From the NCBI GenBank assembly GCA_028281325.1, contig JANQKC010000039.1:34234-98233 (forward strand): a stretch of DNA of 64,000 bases, in the 5' to 3' direction. The translations under genes and the position numbers were made by a program. Within the stretch, counting starts at the first letter, position 1. Each line of letters starts with the position of its first letter. The DNA is from Alphaproteobacteria bacterium (GTDB lineage Bacteria; Pseudomonadota; Alphaproteobacteria; UBA8366). The notes beneath the pieces are model-generated. The model saw nothing but the letters and a program-made list of their open reading frames with translations, made no database searches and was not told the DNA's origin. Positions 53,248-61,493 of this stretch are shown one piece after another.

Positions 53248-53513
53248 TTTTGCAACTCTATCGGCGCGTCCGGTTTCAGTGGCTGACCGGGTGCAACCCG
53301 AAGACCAGTGTTGGGTCTGATTCTGACCCTGAGCGGAAATTGTTAGCTGATTCCCAAGCGCGTAGTCTCCGGCCCGGTACATGGCTGAGCATTCTAGGCA
53401 TACGGCGAAGTTCACGTCGTGCGCGATCCGCAGCATTGCGCCTTACGCGGCATGTCCGGAAAACGATGGCATAACTCATTGAGAGGCCGTCGCCGCCAAC
53501 CGGGGTGATGTGT

Positions 53514-54632
53514 TCAAGCCGCTTTCCGCTCGCTCGTGACGGCGGCCAGCGCGGCAAGCGCCAACCAATCTACATCTTTGGCCGAGAGGGAGGCCGCATC
53601 GTGGCGGTGAAACGCGAGACGTTCGGGCCAGTCGCAAAGTGGTCCAAAAGGCCGGCCGCCGACATGAACGGGGATACCTGTCAACTGCTCTCGAACGGCA
53701 TCGGCGAACGCTTCAGCACGACTGTTTTCGCTATCCCAGCCGACCCGTGAGCCCGCTACGATGATTGCGACCAGGCCCGGTCGAGACAAGACGTTAATCG
53801 CAGCATTGTCATTTGGCTCGATCACCGTGCGAACGGAGATCCCTGCGGCACGCAGCAGGTCGGCCTTAACGATCGCACCAAGAATCTCGCGACTGTCCGG
53901 TGGCACGGCGACGGCGACGCACTCGCGGGCGTGCAGCGGCTCTGGGATGCGGCCGACCCGGTGCCAGAGGCAATTCAGGTGTGCCATGCCGATCGCAATC
54001 TCTACCGAACTCCAGCGGTCATCTTGCCAACCCAACATGAACGCCGCGCAGACGTCATCCACTAATTGCGCACGCACGCCCAGGTCTGCAATCGCTCCTT
54101 TCGGCAAGTTCGGGAGGCAGTCTGGCGTGGCCAGGATGAGCTTCTGTGCGAAATCTGCGTGCAGCGGCGGCATCGCGCCGCTTTGGTCCTCCTGCCGCCG
54201 GTAGGCCTCGGCCATGACATCGAAGGCCGCCATCGCTCTTGCGGAGTCGCAAGGAGCGGAGCGTAAGGATGCACCGGCCTGTGCAGCGCTGTTTGGTGGG
54301 AGACGATGTTCGGCAAGTTGCATGGGCCAGCGAGCGTAGCGCCGCTCCTTCAGCCAGCCTGCGCTCAGGACCGTCACATCCCTGTGTCGTGGGTCCGATT
54401 CGATCCGCGACATGAGCATGCACACATCTTCGCCCGCACCCTCGAGCCATTGGAGGAAGATGCCATCGCCTGAGAAGAGGACGCCGGAAACGCGGTTGCA
54501 GAGGTTTTTTTCGGCTGCATTGGCTGCGAGATGGACCACCGTACCCGGTTGCATGTCGGTTTCGGCGCGGCTTGCGTAAGCAAGCCGGAAGACGCGTTGG
54601 CCGCCTGATTCTGGTGTCGCTCTGTGTTCCAT
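53514..54632 (-). CDS. AppA-like BLUF photoreceptor with C-terminal B12-binding-like (SCHIC) domain
   Basis: This is a 372-residue protein. Residues 14-106 form a BLUF blue-light FAD domain. Tyr19, Asn43, Gln61, Trp102 and Met104 have the same spacing as Tyr21, Asn45, Gln63, Trp104 and Met106 of Rhodobacter AppA, and FLQWLEG matches AppA. A helical linker follows, then an alpha/beta domain (about 255-350, ECVAVAVPPDSREILG and VAIIVAGSRVGWDS) like the SCHIC/B12-binding domain, without the DxHxxG cobalamin motif. The AppA Cys-rich tail is missing. It probably senses light and perhaps redox or tetrapyrrole. The start at 54632 was chosen for the BLUF N-terminus. An apparent cobalamin riboswitch lies upstream. 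Confidence 0.85.
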   Translation of the reverse strand: MEHRATPESGGQRVFRLAYASRAETDMQPGTVVHLAANAAEKNLCNRVSGVLFSGDGIFLQWLEGAGEDVCMLMSRIESDPRHRDVTVLSAGWLKERRYARWPMQLAEHRLPPNSAAQAGASLRSAPCDSARAMAAFDVMAEAYRRQEDQSGAMPPLHADFAQKLILATPDCLPNLPKGAIADLGVRAQLVDDVCAAFMLGWQDDRWSSVEIAIGMAHLNCLWHRVGRIPEPLHARECVAVAVPPDSREILGAIVKADLLRAAGISVRTVIEPNDNAAINVLSRPGLVAIIVAGSRVGWDSENSRAEAFADAVREQLTGIPVHVGGRPFGPLCDWPERLAFHRHDAASLSAKDVDWLALAALAAVTSERKAA

Positions 54633-54747
54633 ATCTACTGATCCCCCATCGGGGCGGATACAGCAGGTTCGCGGGCAGGTTACACCGCACAACACGCCGG
54701 CGGCCAGAATGCCATGCGTCCCCCGGTGCACCCCGCCCGGTTCAACG

Positions 54748-54925
54748 ATTTTCGATGGCAGGTATCCTGACTTGCGGGTCGCCGCTTCCTCGAACCTTCC
54801 CGGACCGCATGGCCCAGTGGTGTTCCTCGAGGTTGCTCACCGTTCACAGTTGCGGGGGCAGTCGCGGAATTGGGTTATGACCCGCACCGCGTTCCCTTTT
54901 CAGCCATCCCTTGAGAGACGGTCAC
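54748..54925 (-). promoter_or_regulatory. Cobalamin riboswitch (AdoCbl type)
   Basis: Read on the minus strand the conserved blocks occur in order: agggaac with ggtg (near 54890), tgcccccgcaactg (54847-54860), a B12-box-like ccactgggcc (near 54815), gggaaggttcgagg, and the closing aagtcaggatacctgcc (54757-54773). This matches the cobalamin riboswitch consensus. The BLUF gene begins about 115 bases downstream on the same strand. A ccccgatgggg hairpin near 54650 could mask its ribosome site. Exact ends are estimated. Confidence 0.88.
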
Positions 54926-54930
54926 CACCA

Positions 54931-55280
54931 CGGTGATCTTGGCACGCGGCGCGGGCAGAGTCCACATGGGCGAGAGAAGGTTCGACGATATGATCTTGCC
55001 GAGTTAGTGCATGTGGCTTTTTCGGTTACGGTGCGTCCGACCGCCGGCCCCGAATGACTTGGAAGCTGGAGTATGGTCGTTATTGGCACTTAGCGGACCT
55101 TTAAGCAGACCGAGCCGATCTATTGCCCGTTAGAGACTAACGGAGATGCATCCATAAGCCTCATCGGTGATTGCTTATGAGCGTCTCCAATTGGCTAGAG
55201 TCACACATTTTCTGATAGATGCTGAGAGTTCGTATCAGAATTCACCGCAAAATCAATTTGTTATACCAATACCATGAAGC
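54931..55280. other. Gene-free region between riboswitch and tRNA fragment D
   Basis: No supported gene lies here. The promoter of the riboswitch transcript must lie in its left part. A small perfect hairpin, ccgttag-aga-ctaacgg, is at 55127-55143. The block agcggacctttaagcag near 55093 resembles parts of the tail repeat. Confidence 0.35.
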
Positions 55281-55337
55281 ACTTAAAATCCCTTGACCGC
55301 TTAGGCCATCCCGGTTCGAGTCCGAGAGCCGGCACCA
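55281..55337 (+). repeat. tRNA-Leu 3' fragment (copy D)
   Basis: These 57 bases match the tRNA 3' half from the anticodon loop to CCA, with more changes than copies B and C, two of them in the T-arm and acceptor region. The following 60 bases (gattttgaaagaccgtcggc and on) are the closest match to the tail after the intact tRNA. The rest to 55521 holds no gene. Confidence 0.88.
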
Positions 55338-55521
55338 GATTTTGAAAGACCGTCGGCGTGTTCGGTTTGAGTCGCTCCGCGGACTCAATTCGACGACTAA
55401 TTGTTCACCCTCGTTGACTGCCGTCAGCCTGCCGGTTGTCGATCGGTTTTCAGACCTCTCTCTCCCATCATGCTCGCTTCACACATTGGCGCCGACTTGA
55501 ATATGCCTGCGCGCGATGCGC

Positions 55522-56811
55522 CTAGTACCCAAAATAACGGGGCACGAAGAGGACCGTTTCCGGGATATATGTGATCACCATCAAGGCCGCGAACATGACG
55601 GCGATCACGGGAATGACGGCGATGCTGCATCGGATGATTGATTCGTTGCTGATTGCCGAGACGATATAGAGGCAGTTTCCAACCGGGGGCGTCACCGTCC
55701 CGATGGCCAGGTTGACGACCATCACGACACCAAAATGAACCGGGTCAACGCCGATCTGCTGCATAATCGGGATCAAGACCGGCCCGAGGATGATCAGCGC
55801 GGCGGCAACCTCCAAAACGCAGCCGATCCCGAACAGCAAAATGTTTACCAGCAGCAGAACCACCCACGGCTCTTTGGAAATTGTCAGCAGAAATTCCGCG
55901 GCGGCCAACGGAATCTGTTCCGTCGCGAACAGAAACCCGATGAAGGTCGCCACCGCGATGAGAAACATCACCTTGGCGCTCAACAATCCGGTCGTATAAA
56001 GGATTCTCGCGAGCTGTGACCAGGTCAGTTCGCGATAGACGAAAAGGCCGAGGAGAGCGGCGTAAGCCACGGCCACCGCCGCCGACTCGGTCGCGGTAAA
56101 CACGCCGCCGAACACGCCGCCCAGGATGATGATCGGCATAATCAGCGCCAGTATAGCCTGCACGAAACGCTCGAAAATTTCCCTCGGGCCGACAGTTTCC
56201 TCGCGCGGATAGCCATGCTTTCGGGCCATGTACCAGACCAGACACATGAGCCCCAGCCCGATGATGAGTCCGGGAACGAAACCGCCGAGGAACAGCGCGG
56301 CCACGGACATATTGCCCATGGCTCCATAAATGACCAACAGGACGCTGGGCGGGATGATCGGTCCCAGCGCGCCCGAGCCGGCCGTCAGCACGGCCGCGAA
56401 CGGGCCGTGATAGCCTTTGCGTTTCATGGCCGGGATCATGACGGAGCCGACGGCGGCGGTATCGGCCGACGCCGATCCCGAGATGCCGGAAAAGAACATG
56501 GTGCTTAAGACAGTCACGTGCCCCAGCCCGCCACGGAACCTGCCGACAAGGGCGGAAGCGAAATTGACCAGCCGTATCGCGGCGCCGCCCTCTTCCATCA
56601 AGGCGCCGGCCAAAATGAACAAGGGAATGGCAAGCAAAAGGAAAACGTCGATACCGACGAAGATCCGCTGCGCGAACAGCGTCAAGATGACCATGAAGTC
56701 CATATCGATGGCCAACGCCATCGCCAACCCACCCAACCCCAAAGCGAAGGAAACGGGGACGCGGACCAAGATCAGACCAATGAAAATGAACAGAAAGACA
56801 AGGGCGCTCAT
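55522..56811 (-). CDS. dctM: TRAP transporter large permease DctM
   Basis: This 429-residue membrane protein is the large permease of a tripartite Na+-coupled uptake system. It has about 12 hydrophobic spans. Family motifs include LLAIPLFILAGALMEEGG, FFSGISGSASADTAAVGS, PIIPPSVLLVIYG and AIGTVTPPVGNCLYI. The ATG at 56811 gives the normal MSALVFLFIFIGL start. It lies two bases after dctQ and ends the dctP-dctQ-dctM series. The substrate is an organic acid, unidentified. Confidence 0.94.
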   Translation of the reverse strand: MSALVFLFIFIGLILVRVPVSFALGLGGLAMALAIDMDFMVILTLFAQRIFVGIDVFLLLAIPLFILAGALMEEGGAAIRLVNFASALVGRFRGGLGHVTVLSTMFFSGISGSASADTAAVGSVMIPAMKRKGYHGPFAAVLTAGSGALGPIIPPSVLLVIYGAMGNMSVAALFLGGFVPGLIIGLGLMCLVWYMARKHGYPREETVGPREIFERFVQAILALIMPIIILGGVFGGVFTATESAAVAVAYAALLGLFVYRELTWSQLARILYTTGLLSAKVMFLIAVATFIGFLFATEQIPLAAAEFLLTISKEPWVVLLLVNILLFGIGCVLEVAAALIILGPVLIPIMQQIGVDPVHFGVVMVVNLAIGTVTPPVGNCLYIVSAISNESIIRCSIAVIPVIAVMFAALMVITYIPETVLFVPRYFGY

Positions 56812-56813
56812 GG

Positions 56814-57302
56814 TTAATCCTCTACGGGGCCATGCTTTGCGCGCCAGAGGACCCAGAAAATACCGATGAGGGGGGGCACCGTCATGCTCAAATACATCAT
56901 CCACATGGGAATCCCGACGGAGGGAGAGAGCTGATGAAACTGCGTTTCGATCATTCGGAACCCGCCAACCGAAATGGCGAGGCTGCAGACGATGATCATA
57001 AGACGGCTGAAGATATCGATGGCGTGACGCAGGAACGGGCCGGCCCGGTTCCGCAGGGAATCGAGCTCCGGGTGGCCGTCCGATAGGCGCAACAAAGCCG
57101 CGGCGCCGATCAAGGTCACCCAGACAAAACAGTAGCGCGTGACTTCCTCGCTCCAGGTGAGCGGTTGATTGAGGCCGTAGCGCCAGATCACTTGGATCAG
57201 CGTGAGGACAGTGATGGCGGCCATGAGGCCGCCAATCACCAATCTTTCAGTCGCCGCGAGCAACCGAATGAAGCGCGGAGATCGCGACGGGTCGCGCATC
57301 AT
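56814..57302 (-). CDS. dctQ: TRAP transporter small permease DctQ
   Basis: This is a 162-residue four-span membrane protein. The family segment VIWRYGLNQPLTWSEEVTRY is clear (residues 38-57), with PMWMMYLSMTVPP near the end. It is the structural small permease partner of DctM. The start overlaps the stop of dctP (ATGA), so translation is coupled. Confidence 0.93.
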   Translation of the reverse strand: MMRDPSRSPRFIRLLAATERLVIGGLMAAITVLTLIQVIWRYGLNQPLTWSEEVTRYCFVWVTLIGAAALLRLSDGHPELDSLRNRAGPFLRHAIDIFSRLMIIVCSLAISVGGFRMIETQFHQLSPSVGIPMWMMYLSMTVPPLIGIFWVLWRAKHGPVED

Positions 57303-58336
57303 TTTGAACCCGCAGCGAGGAAGCGTTTCGCGAAAGCTTCGATTTCAGCGCCGCCGCCTGCCATGTCAACGAACTTCTGGGTGTATTGAGCGGTATGCTT
57401 AGCGAAAGCAGCCCGGTCGACATCGGTGTTAACTTTGGCCACCTTCTTCAGTTCGGCCAGATACTTCTTGTCACCTTCACGATACAGGCCACGCTGGTAG
57501 CGGGCGGCTTCGATACCGGCTTCGTCAACCAGTTTCCGCTCGGCTTCGGAAAGGCCCTGGTATGTTTTTTCAGACATGAGCAGGGTCAGGATGCCAACGC
57601 CGTGACGGCTTACGGAGATGTAAGGCGCCACTTCGTAGTATTTTTTCAGATAGAACGTGGTCAAAGAATTTGCGAACCCGTCAACGACGCCCTGCTGAAT
57701 CCCGGTGTACACTTCCGGAAATGCCATCGGCACGGCGTTCGGGCCAAGCGTATTGATCTGAAGCGTCATGGCATCGGACTGGATGGAGCGCATCTTCATG
57801 CCCTTGAAATCCGACGGCGTTCTGATCGGCTTCTTAGAGTTTGCCAGGTTGTGGAAACCGGCAATGAAGAACCCGATATGGCGAATCCCGGCTTTTGGCC
57901 AGTTTGCGACCATTTCCTTACCGACGTCACCTTCCAAAACTTTGTCGACAGCGTCGTAATCTTCAAAGAGAAACGGCATGGCGACCAGGTTGACCTTTTT
58001 GTCACCGGAGATCTTGCCGCCCAGGGTTGCTGCACCGATAACCACATCAACGGTACCGATTTTCAGGCCCTCAACCATGTCACGCTCGCCACCCAACTGC
58101 GAGTTCGGGAAGATCTTGACTTTAAGCTTCCCGCCGGACTTGGCTTCGAGCAGCTCAGCGAACTTTTGGGCGCCCAGGTCATAGGGGTGACCGGTCGTCA
58201 ACGAGTGACCAAGCTTCAGGGTCTTGGCTTCGGCGCCGGACACACTGGCGCCGGCAATCAGCGCGGCACCCATGACGGCGGCGGTGACGCTACGTGACGG
58301 ACGCAGGGTCCGGATAAGCGTATAAAATTTCTGCAT
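57299..58336 (-). CDS. dctP: TRAP transporter substrate-binding protein DctP
   Basis: This 345-residue periplasmic solute receptor has a signal peptide of about 37 residues (hydrophobic AAVMGAALIAGASVSGAEA). The mature part starts KTLKLGHSLTTGHPYDLGAQKFAELL. Family segments are FPNSQLGGERDMVEGLKIGTVD and MKMRSIQSDAM with the ligand-binding Arg. aaggagg stands before the ATG. It is first in the transporter operon. A hydrolase gene lies upstream on the same strand. Confidence 0.95.
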   Translation of the reverse strand: MQKFYTLIRTLRPSRSVTAAVMGAALIAGASVSGAEAKTLKLGHSLTTGHPYDLGAQKFAELLEAKSGGKLKVKIFPNSQLGGERDMVEGLKIGTVDVVIGAATLGGKISGDKKVNLVAMPFLFEDYDAVDKVLEGDVGKEMVANWPKAGIRHIGFFIAGFHNLANSKKPIRTPSDFKGMKMRSIQSDAMTLQINTLGPNAVPMAFPEVYTGIQQGVVDGFANSLTTFYLKKYYEVAPYISVSRHGVGILTLLMSEKTYQGLSEAERKLVDEAGIEAARYQRGLYREGDKKYLAELKKVAKVNTDVDRAAFAKHTAQYTQKFVDMAGGGAEIEAFAKRFLAAGSK

Positions 58337-58407
58337 TTCAGCCTCCTTGTTTATGGCTCGTTGCTCCCCGCACGTTCCATGCGCGGGCTTTTTCGTGGCG
58401 CGACACG

Positions 58408-59226
58408 CTAGGCCGGCGTCGCCGGCGCCTCGTGGCGCTTCAGAAAACTGGAAAGTTCCCGGTTGAACGCGGCCGCCTGCTCAATGTTCGAGAGGTGCGA
58501 GGCGCCCGCGATCTCAACGAGTTCGGACCCCGGCAGGTTGTCATGTATTTCACGCGACATCGCCGGCGGCGTACCGGCATCCCGGTCGCCGACCAGGATC
58601 AAGACCGGGCACATGATCCCCTTCAAACGATCCGTGAAGTTGATGCGCGGAATCGCATGGCTGCATCCGGCGTAACCGGCGACGGGTGTCTTGCGGATCA
58701 TGTCACCGATTTCGGCAACTTCGTCGGGGTTGGTCTGATGGAACTGCGGCGTGAACCAGCGTCCGAGCGTTGCCTCCACCAGGGAGTCCATCCCATCGCG
58801 CACACCCTGCTGGGCCCGTTCAGCGAAAAGCTGGATCGCATCGGGCGGCCACTCGCTGGCCGAGTCCGCGATGGTTAGGCTTGTCAGCACCTCGGGATGC
58901 TTGAGCGCCAGCGCCTGTCCGATCATCCCGCCCATCGAAAGTCCGACAAAATGCGCCTGCCGGATTTCAAGGTCGCGGAGGAGTTGGTACGTGTCCTGAA
59001 CCAGCTCTTCCATCGTATACGGCCCCGTCGGACAGTCGCTGTGCCCATGGCCGCGGGTATCGAAAAGCAATATGCGGTGCGACCGGGAGAATTCGTCCAC
59101 CTGGGGCCGCCACATTTCCGTCGTACAGGCAAGGGAGTGACTGAACACGATCCACGGACGCTTGTTATCCGCAGCGTCGCCATGTATCTCATAATATATA
59201 TGAACGTCGCCTACGTTGTGTTTCAT
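58408..59226 (-). CDS. Alpha/beta hydrolase, 3-oxoadipate enol-lactonase-like
   Basis: This 272-residue alpha/beta-hydrolase resembles PcaD. It has IVFSHSLACTTEMWRPQV, FDTRGHGHSDCPTGPYTMEEL, nucleophile elbow GLSMGGMIGQ and the catalytic His in AGASHLSNIEQ. It lies upstream of dctP and divergent from the IclR gene, so it probably works on the compound taken up by the TRAP system, for example a lactone or ester. No other protocatechuate-pathway genes are present. Confidence 0.9.
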   Translation of the reverse strand: MKHNVGDVHIYYEIHGDAADNKRPWIVFSHSLACTTEMWRPQVDEFSRSHRILLFDTRGHGHSDCPTGPYTMEELVQDTYQLLRDLEIRQAHFVGLSMGGMIGQALALKHPEVLTSLTIADSASEWPPDAIQLFAERAQQGVRDGMDSLVEATLGRWFTPQFHQTNPDEVAEIGDMIRKTPVAGYAGCSHAIPRINFTDRLKGIMCPVLILVGDRDAGTPPAMSREIHDNLPGSELVEIAGASHLSNIEQAAAFNRELSSFLKRHEAPATPA

Positions 59227-59369
59227 AGAATCGAATCCGATCCCTTGTTTTTAATTGGCCATTGCATGTGCAAGCTTGGACGGGTTTCATGGCGATTTCG
59301 AAGGTATTGGAACACTACAGGGAGCGCGGTTGTTCCGCAAGATCGAATCAAAAAGGAAAAGTGTTTCAT

Positions 59370-60167
59370 ATGATCGAACAGTCACCTCGACCAAAGTCGT
59401 CCCCCCAGCGGGCCACGCATATCTCGCTCACGCGAGGCTTACGGATATTGGAGATGATTGCCGGCGCCGACGGGCCGGTCGCTTTGAGCGACACGGCGCG
59501 CGCCTTGGATTTGCCGCGCAGTACGACGCATCACATCATGCAGACGCTCACGCAGCTTGGGTACCTGCATCAGGACGATGTCAGTCGCACCTACGCGCTG
59601 GGGGAAAAGGCGCTGCGGTTGACGGGACGGACCCTAAGCACGAACAGGATTGCCGAACTGGCGTTACCGTTGCTCAAGGAAATCTGCAGCGACTCCGGCG
59701 AAAGCGCCGCCATCGGCGCCCTGCTCGACGATCAAGTTACACTAATCGCGACCCACGATGCGGACGGGCCGGTTCGGGTCGTCCAGGACGTCGGCGCCCA
59801 TCGGCCGGTCCATGCAACGGCCTTGGGCAAGGTCCTCGCCGCTTGGTTGCCGGCGGGAGAGCTTTCGAGGCTATTAGCGACGATGAAATTCGAGGAGTTC
59901 ACGCCCAAGACTATTGTTCAGCGCCCGAGTTTCGAAACCGAACTTGTGCGCGTACACGGCGCCGGTGTGGCGTTCGACAACGAGGAATACCTTTCGGGCG
60001 TCCGTTGCGTGGCGGCACCGGTGTTCGGACCCGATAAGAATGTGATCGCGGCCCTTGGGCTCACGGGCCCCCGGCATCGTCTGCCGCAACGGAAAATGCG
60101 TGAATTTGCGCCTCTTGTACAACGGTATGCCGCCGAACTTTCCGAGCGATTGTCTAATATTGGGTAG
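59370..60167 (+). CDS. IclR family transcriptional regulator
   Basis: This 265-residue regulator has an N-terminal winged helix (SLTRGLRILEMIAGADGPVALSDTA, recognition segment PRSTTHHIMQTLTQLGYL, about residues 20-80). The C-terminal IclR effector domain follows (RVVQDVGAHRPVHATALGKVLAAWL, GVRCVAAPVFGPDKNVIAALGLTG). The ATG at 59370 has aagga upstream. It is divergent from the hydrolase-dctPQM genes and probably controls them through the 143-base gap at 59227-59369. Confidence 0.92.
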   Translation: MIEQSPRPKSSPQRATHISLTRGLRILEMIAGADGPVALSDTARALDLPRSTTHHIMQTLTQLGYLHQDDVSRTYALGEKALRLTGRTLSTNRIAELALPLLKEICSDSGESAAIGALLDDQVTLIATHDADGPVRVVQDVGAHRPVHATALGKVLAAWLPAGELSRLLATMKFEEFTPKTIVQRPSFETELVRVHGAGVAFDNEEYLSGVRCVAAPVFGPDKNVIAALGLTGPRHRLPQRKMREFAPLVQRYAAELSERLSNIG

Positions 60168-60236
60168 CGCTTGCCACCGGCCCGGCCGAGTGAAACCAGG
60201 CCCTTTCCCGTGGGCTTGTGTATCGATGTCCCTCGG

Positions 60237-60359
60237 TCAACCGCCGACGAAGGGTTGGACCACGGGGTTCGGTAGCCAAGGGGGCAGGAGCGGGAAGAAC
60301 ATGCACAACCCGAGCACGCACCCGTCCGCACACAAATAGGGGAACGCGCCGCGCATCAC
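60237..60359 (-). pseudogene. C-terminal relic of a TRAP DctM-type permease
   Basis: The minus strand encodes 40 residues that look like the end of a DctM permease: VMRGAFPYLCADGCVLGL is followed by FFPLLPPWLP and a stop codon at 60237. Nothing upstream continues the gene; a tail-repeat copy begins within 12 bases. This is a fragment left by deletion or recombination, different from the intact dctM at 55.5 kb. Confidence 0.55.
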
Positions 60360-60370
60360 CGTCGTTACCG

Positions 60371-60451
60371 GGACGTCGGCGTGTCCGGTCTCCGTGGCCC
60401 GGCGGGCACTACCCGAAAGCCGGTGTTTGGTCTGCTTCTGACCCCGAGCGC
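60371..60451 (+). repeat. Fifth copy of the tRNA-flanking repeat (copy E, no tRNA part)
   Basis: acgtcggcgtgtccggtctc begins a stretch matching the tail after tRNA copies A, C and D. acccgaaagccggtgtttgg and ctgcttctgaccccgagcg resemble the copy C tail closely. No tRNA bases precede it. It sits between the DctM relic and the dienelactone hydrolase gene. Confidence 0.65.
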
Positions 60452-60525
60452 ACTCGGCGGCTCGCTTCGGTGCGAAGCGTGGAAGCCGCCTAAGCTCTCG
60501 TGCGCTCTCAAGCGGGGCGATAACG

Positions 60526-61329
60526 CTACTTGAGGATTTCGCTCAAGAACGACAGGGTCTGACGCCATGAATCCTCATCCGCTTTGGCATCGTATTTGAG
60601 CGGCAGTTTGAGTTTTTCGCCCTTTTCGGTTGCTTTCGGATTCGTAAAACTGTGGGTCACGCCCGGGTAGGAGATATACTCGAAATCGGCACCCGCCGCT
60701 TTCATGCCGTCTTTGAAGACCTTGAGTTTCTCGGGCTTGATGAACGGATCGTCGGCGCCGTTGAAGACGCGGACCTTTGCCTTCACCCCGCCCGGTTTCG
60801 CTTCGATCGTTTGAGTCAGGCTTGCGTGATAAGCGACCACGCCTTTCAAATCGACCCCTGCGCGCGCCATGTCGAGAACGACGTTGCCGCCGAAGCAATA
60901 GCCAAGGGCAGCCTTTCTCGATGCGTCAACCGTCTCGTGCCGTTTCAATACCTCGTAGGCCGCCTTGAAACGGGCATGCATAATGCCCTTGGTTTCAATC
61001 ACTTCTTTGGCGAATGCGCCCGCATCTTTCGGGTGGTCGGCGAGCCGGCCGGTGCCATACATATCCAAGGCAAAGGCCGTATATCCTTGACGGGCCAGCA
61101 TATCGGCGCGCCCGCGCGCGTAGGCATCGTGCCCCCACCATTCGTGAACGACAAGAACGCCCGGCCGCTTGCCGACACGCGCCTCATCATAAACCAGATA
61201 TCCGGTGAGCTCCCGGTCGCCCACCTTATACGTCACCTTCTCGGACTTGAGCCCGGCATCGGCGTCGCCAATGCTCAGACCAAAAACAACCAAAACGCCC
61301 AATGCTGCTTTCGTGATCCAGCCGAGCAT
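60526..61329 (-). CDS. Secreted dienelactone hydrolase family protein
   Basis: This is a 267-residue alpha/beta-hydrolase of the dienelactone hydrolase family with a signal peptide (about residues 1-25, AALGVLVVFGLSIGDADA). The Cys nucleophile lies in LGYCFGGNV, VVHEWWGHDAYARGRAD is typical, the Asp lies near NGADDPFI and the His in GVTHSFTNP. It acts outside the cytoplasm on an unknown ester or lactone. It is a single gene with no clear operon partner. Confidence 0.92.
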   Translation of the reverse strand: MLGWITKAALGVLVVFGLSIGDADAGLKSEKVTYKVGDRELTGYLVYDEARVGKRPGVLVVHEWWGHDAYARGRADMLARQGYTAFALDMYGTGRLADHPKDAGAFAKEVIETKGIMHARFKAAYEVLKRHETVDASRKAALGYCFGGNVVLDMARAGVDLKGVVAYHASLTQTIEAKPGGVKAKVRVFNGADDPFIKPEKLKVFKDGMKAAGADFEYISYPGVTHSFTNPKATEKGEKLKLPLKYDAKADEDSWRQTLSFLSEILK

Positions 61330-61493
61330 GATGCCTCCTTGATGTTGTCGTCTGCGAAGAACCAGAGCCTTGGTTTCGATGTTAAGTAATCAGCCGGGCG
61401 TGCGGAAGGCTTTTTCGCCTTCCGATTCCCTGAATCCGTCGTTTGGAGCTGAGGTTGTGCGCGGGCATACGGCTACGGTCGGTAGCACGATAC

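Noticed and set aside
53514..54632. Photosynthesis gene cluster suggested by the AppA-like protein
   Set aside because: No puf, puh, bch, crt or ppsR-like gene is seen in the window.
51063..55337. Additional tRNA-Leu genes
   Set aside because: The three copies lack the acceptor 5' strand and D arm, so they cannot fold as tRNA; treated as attachment-site remnants.
58360..58395. Terminator-like hairpin with a T run between dctP and the hydrolase
   Set aside because: The T run follows on the plus strand, where no gene ends; the stem is only five pairs.
49774..60451. Prophage or active integrative element
   Set aside because: No integrase, capsid, conjugation or replication gene could be found; only attachment-like repeats and cargo remain.
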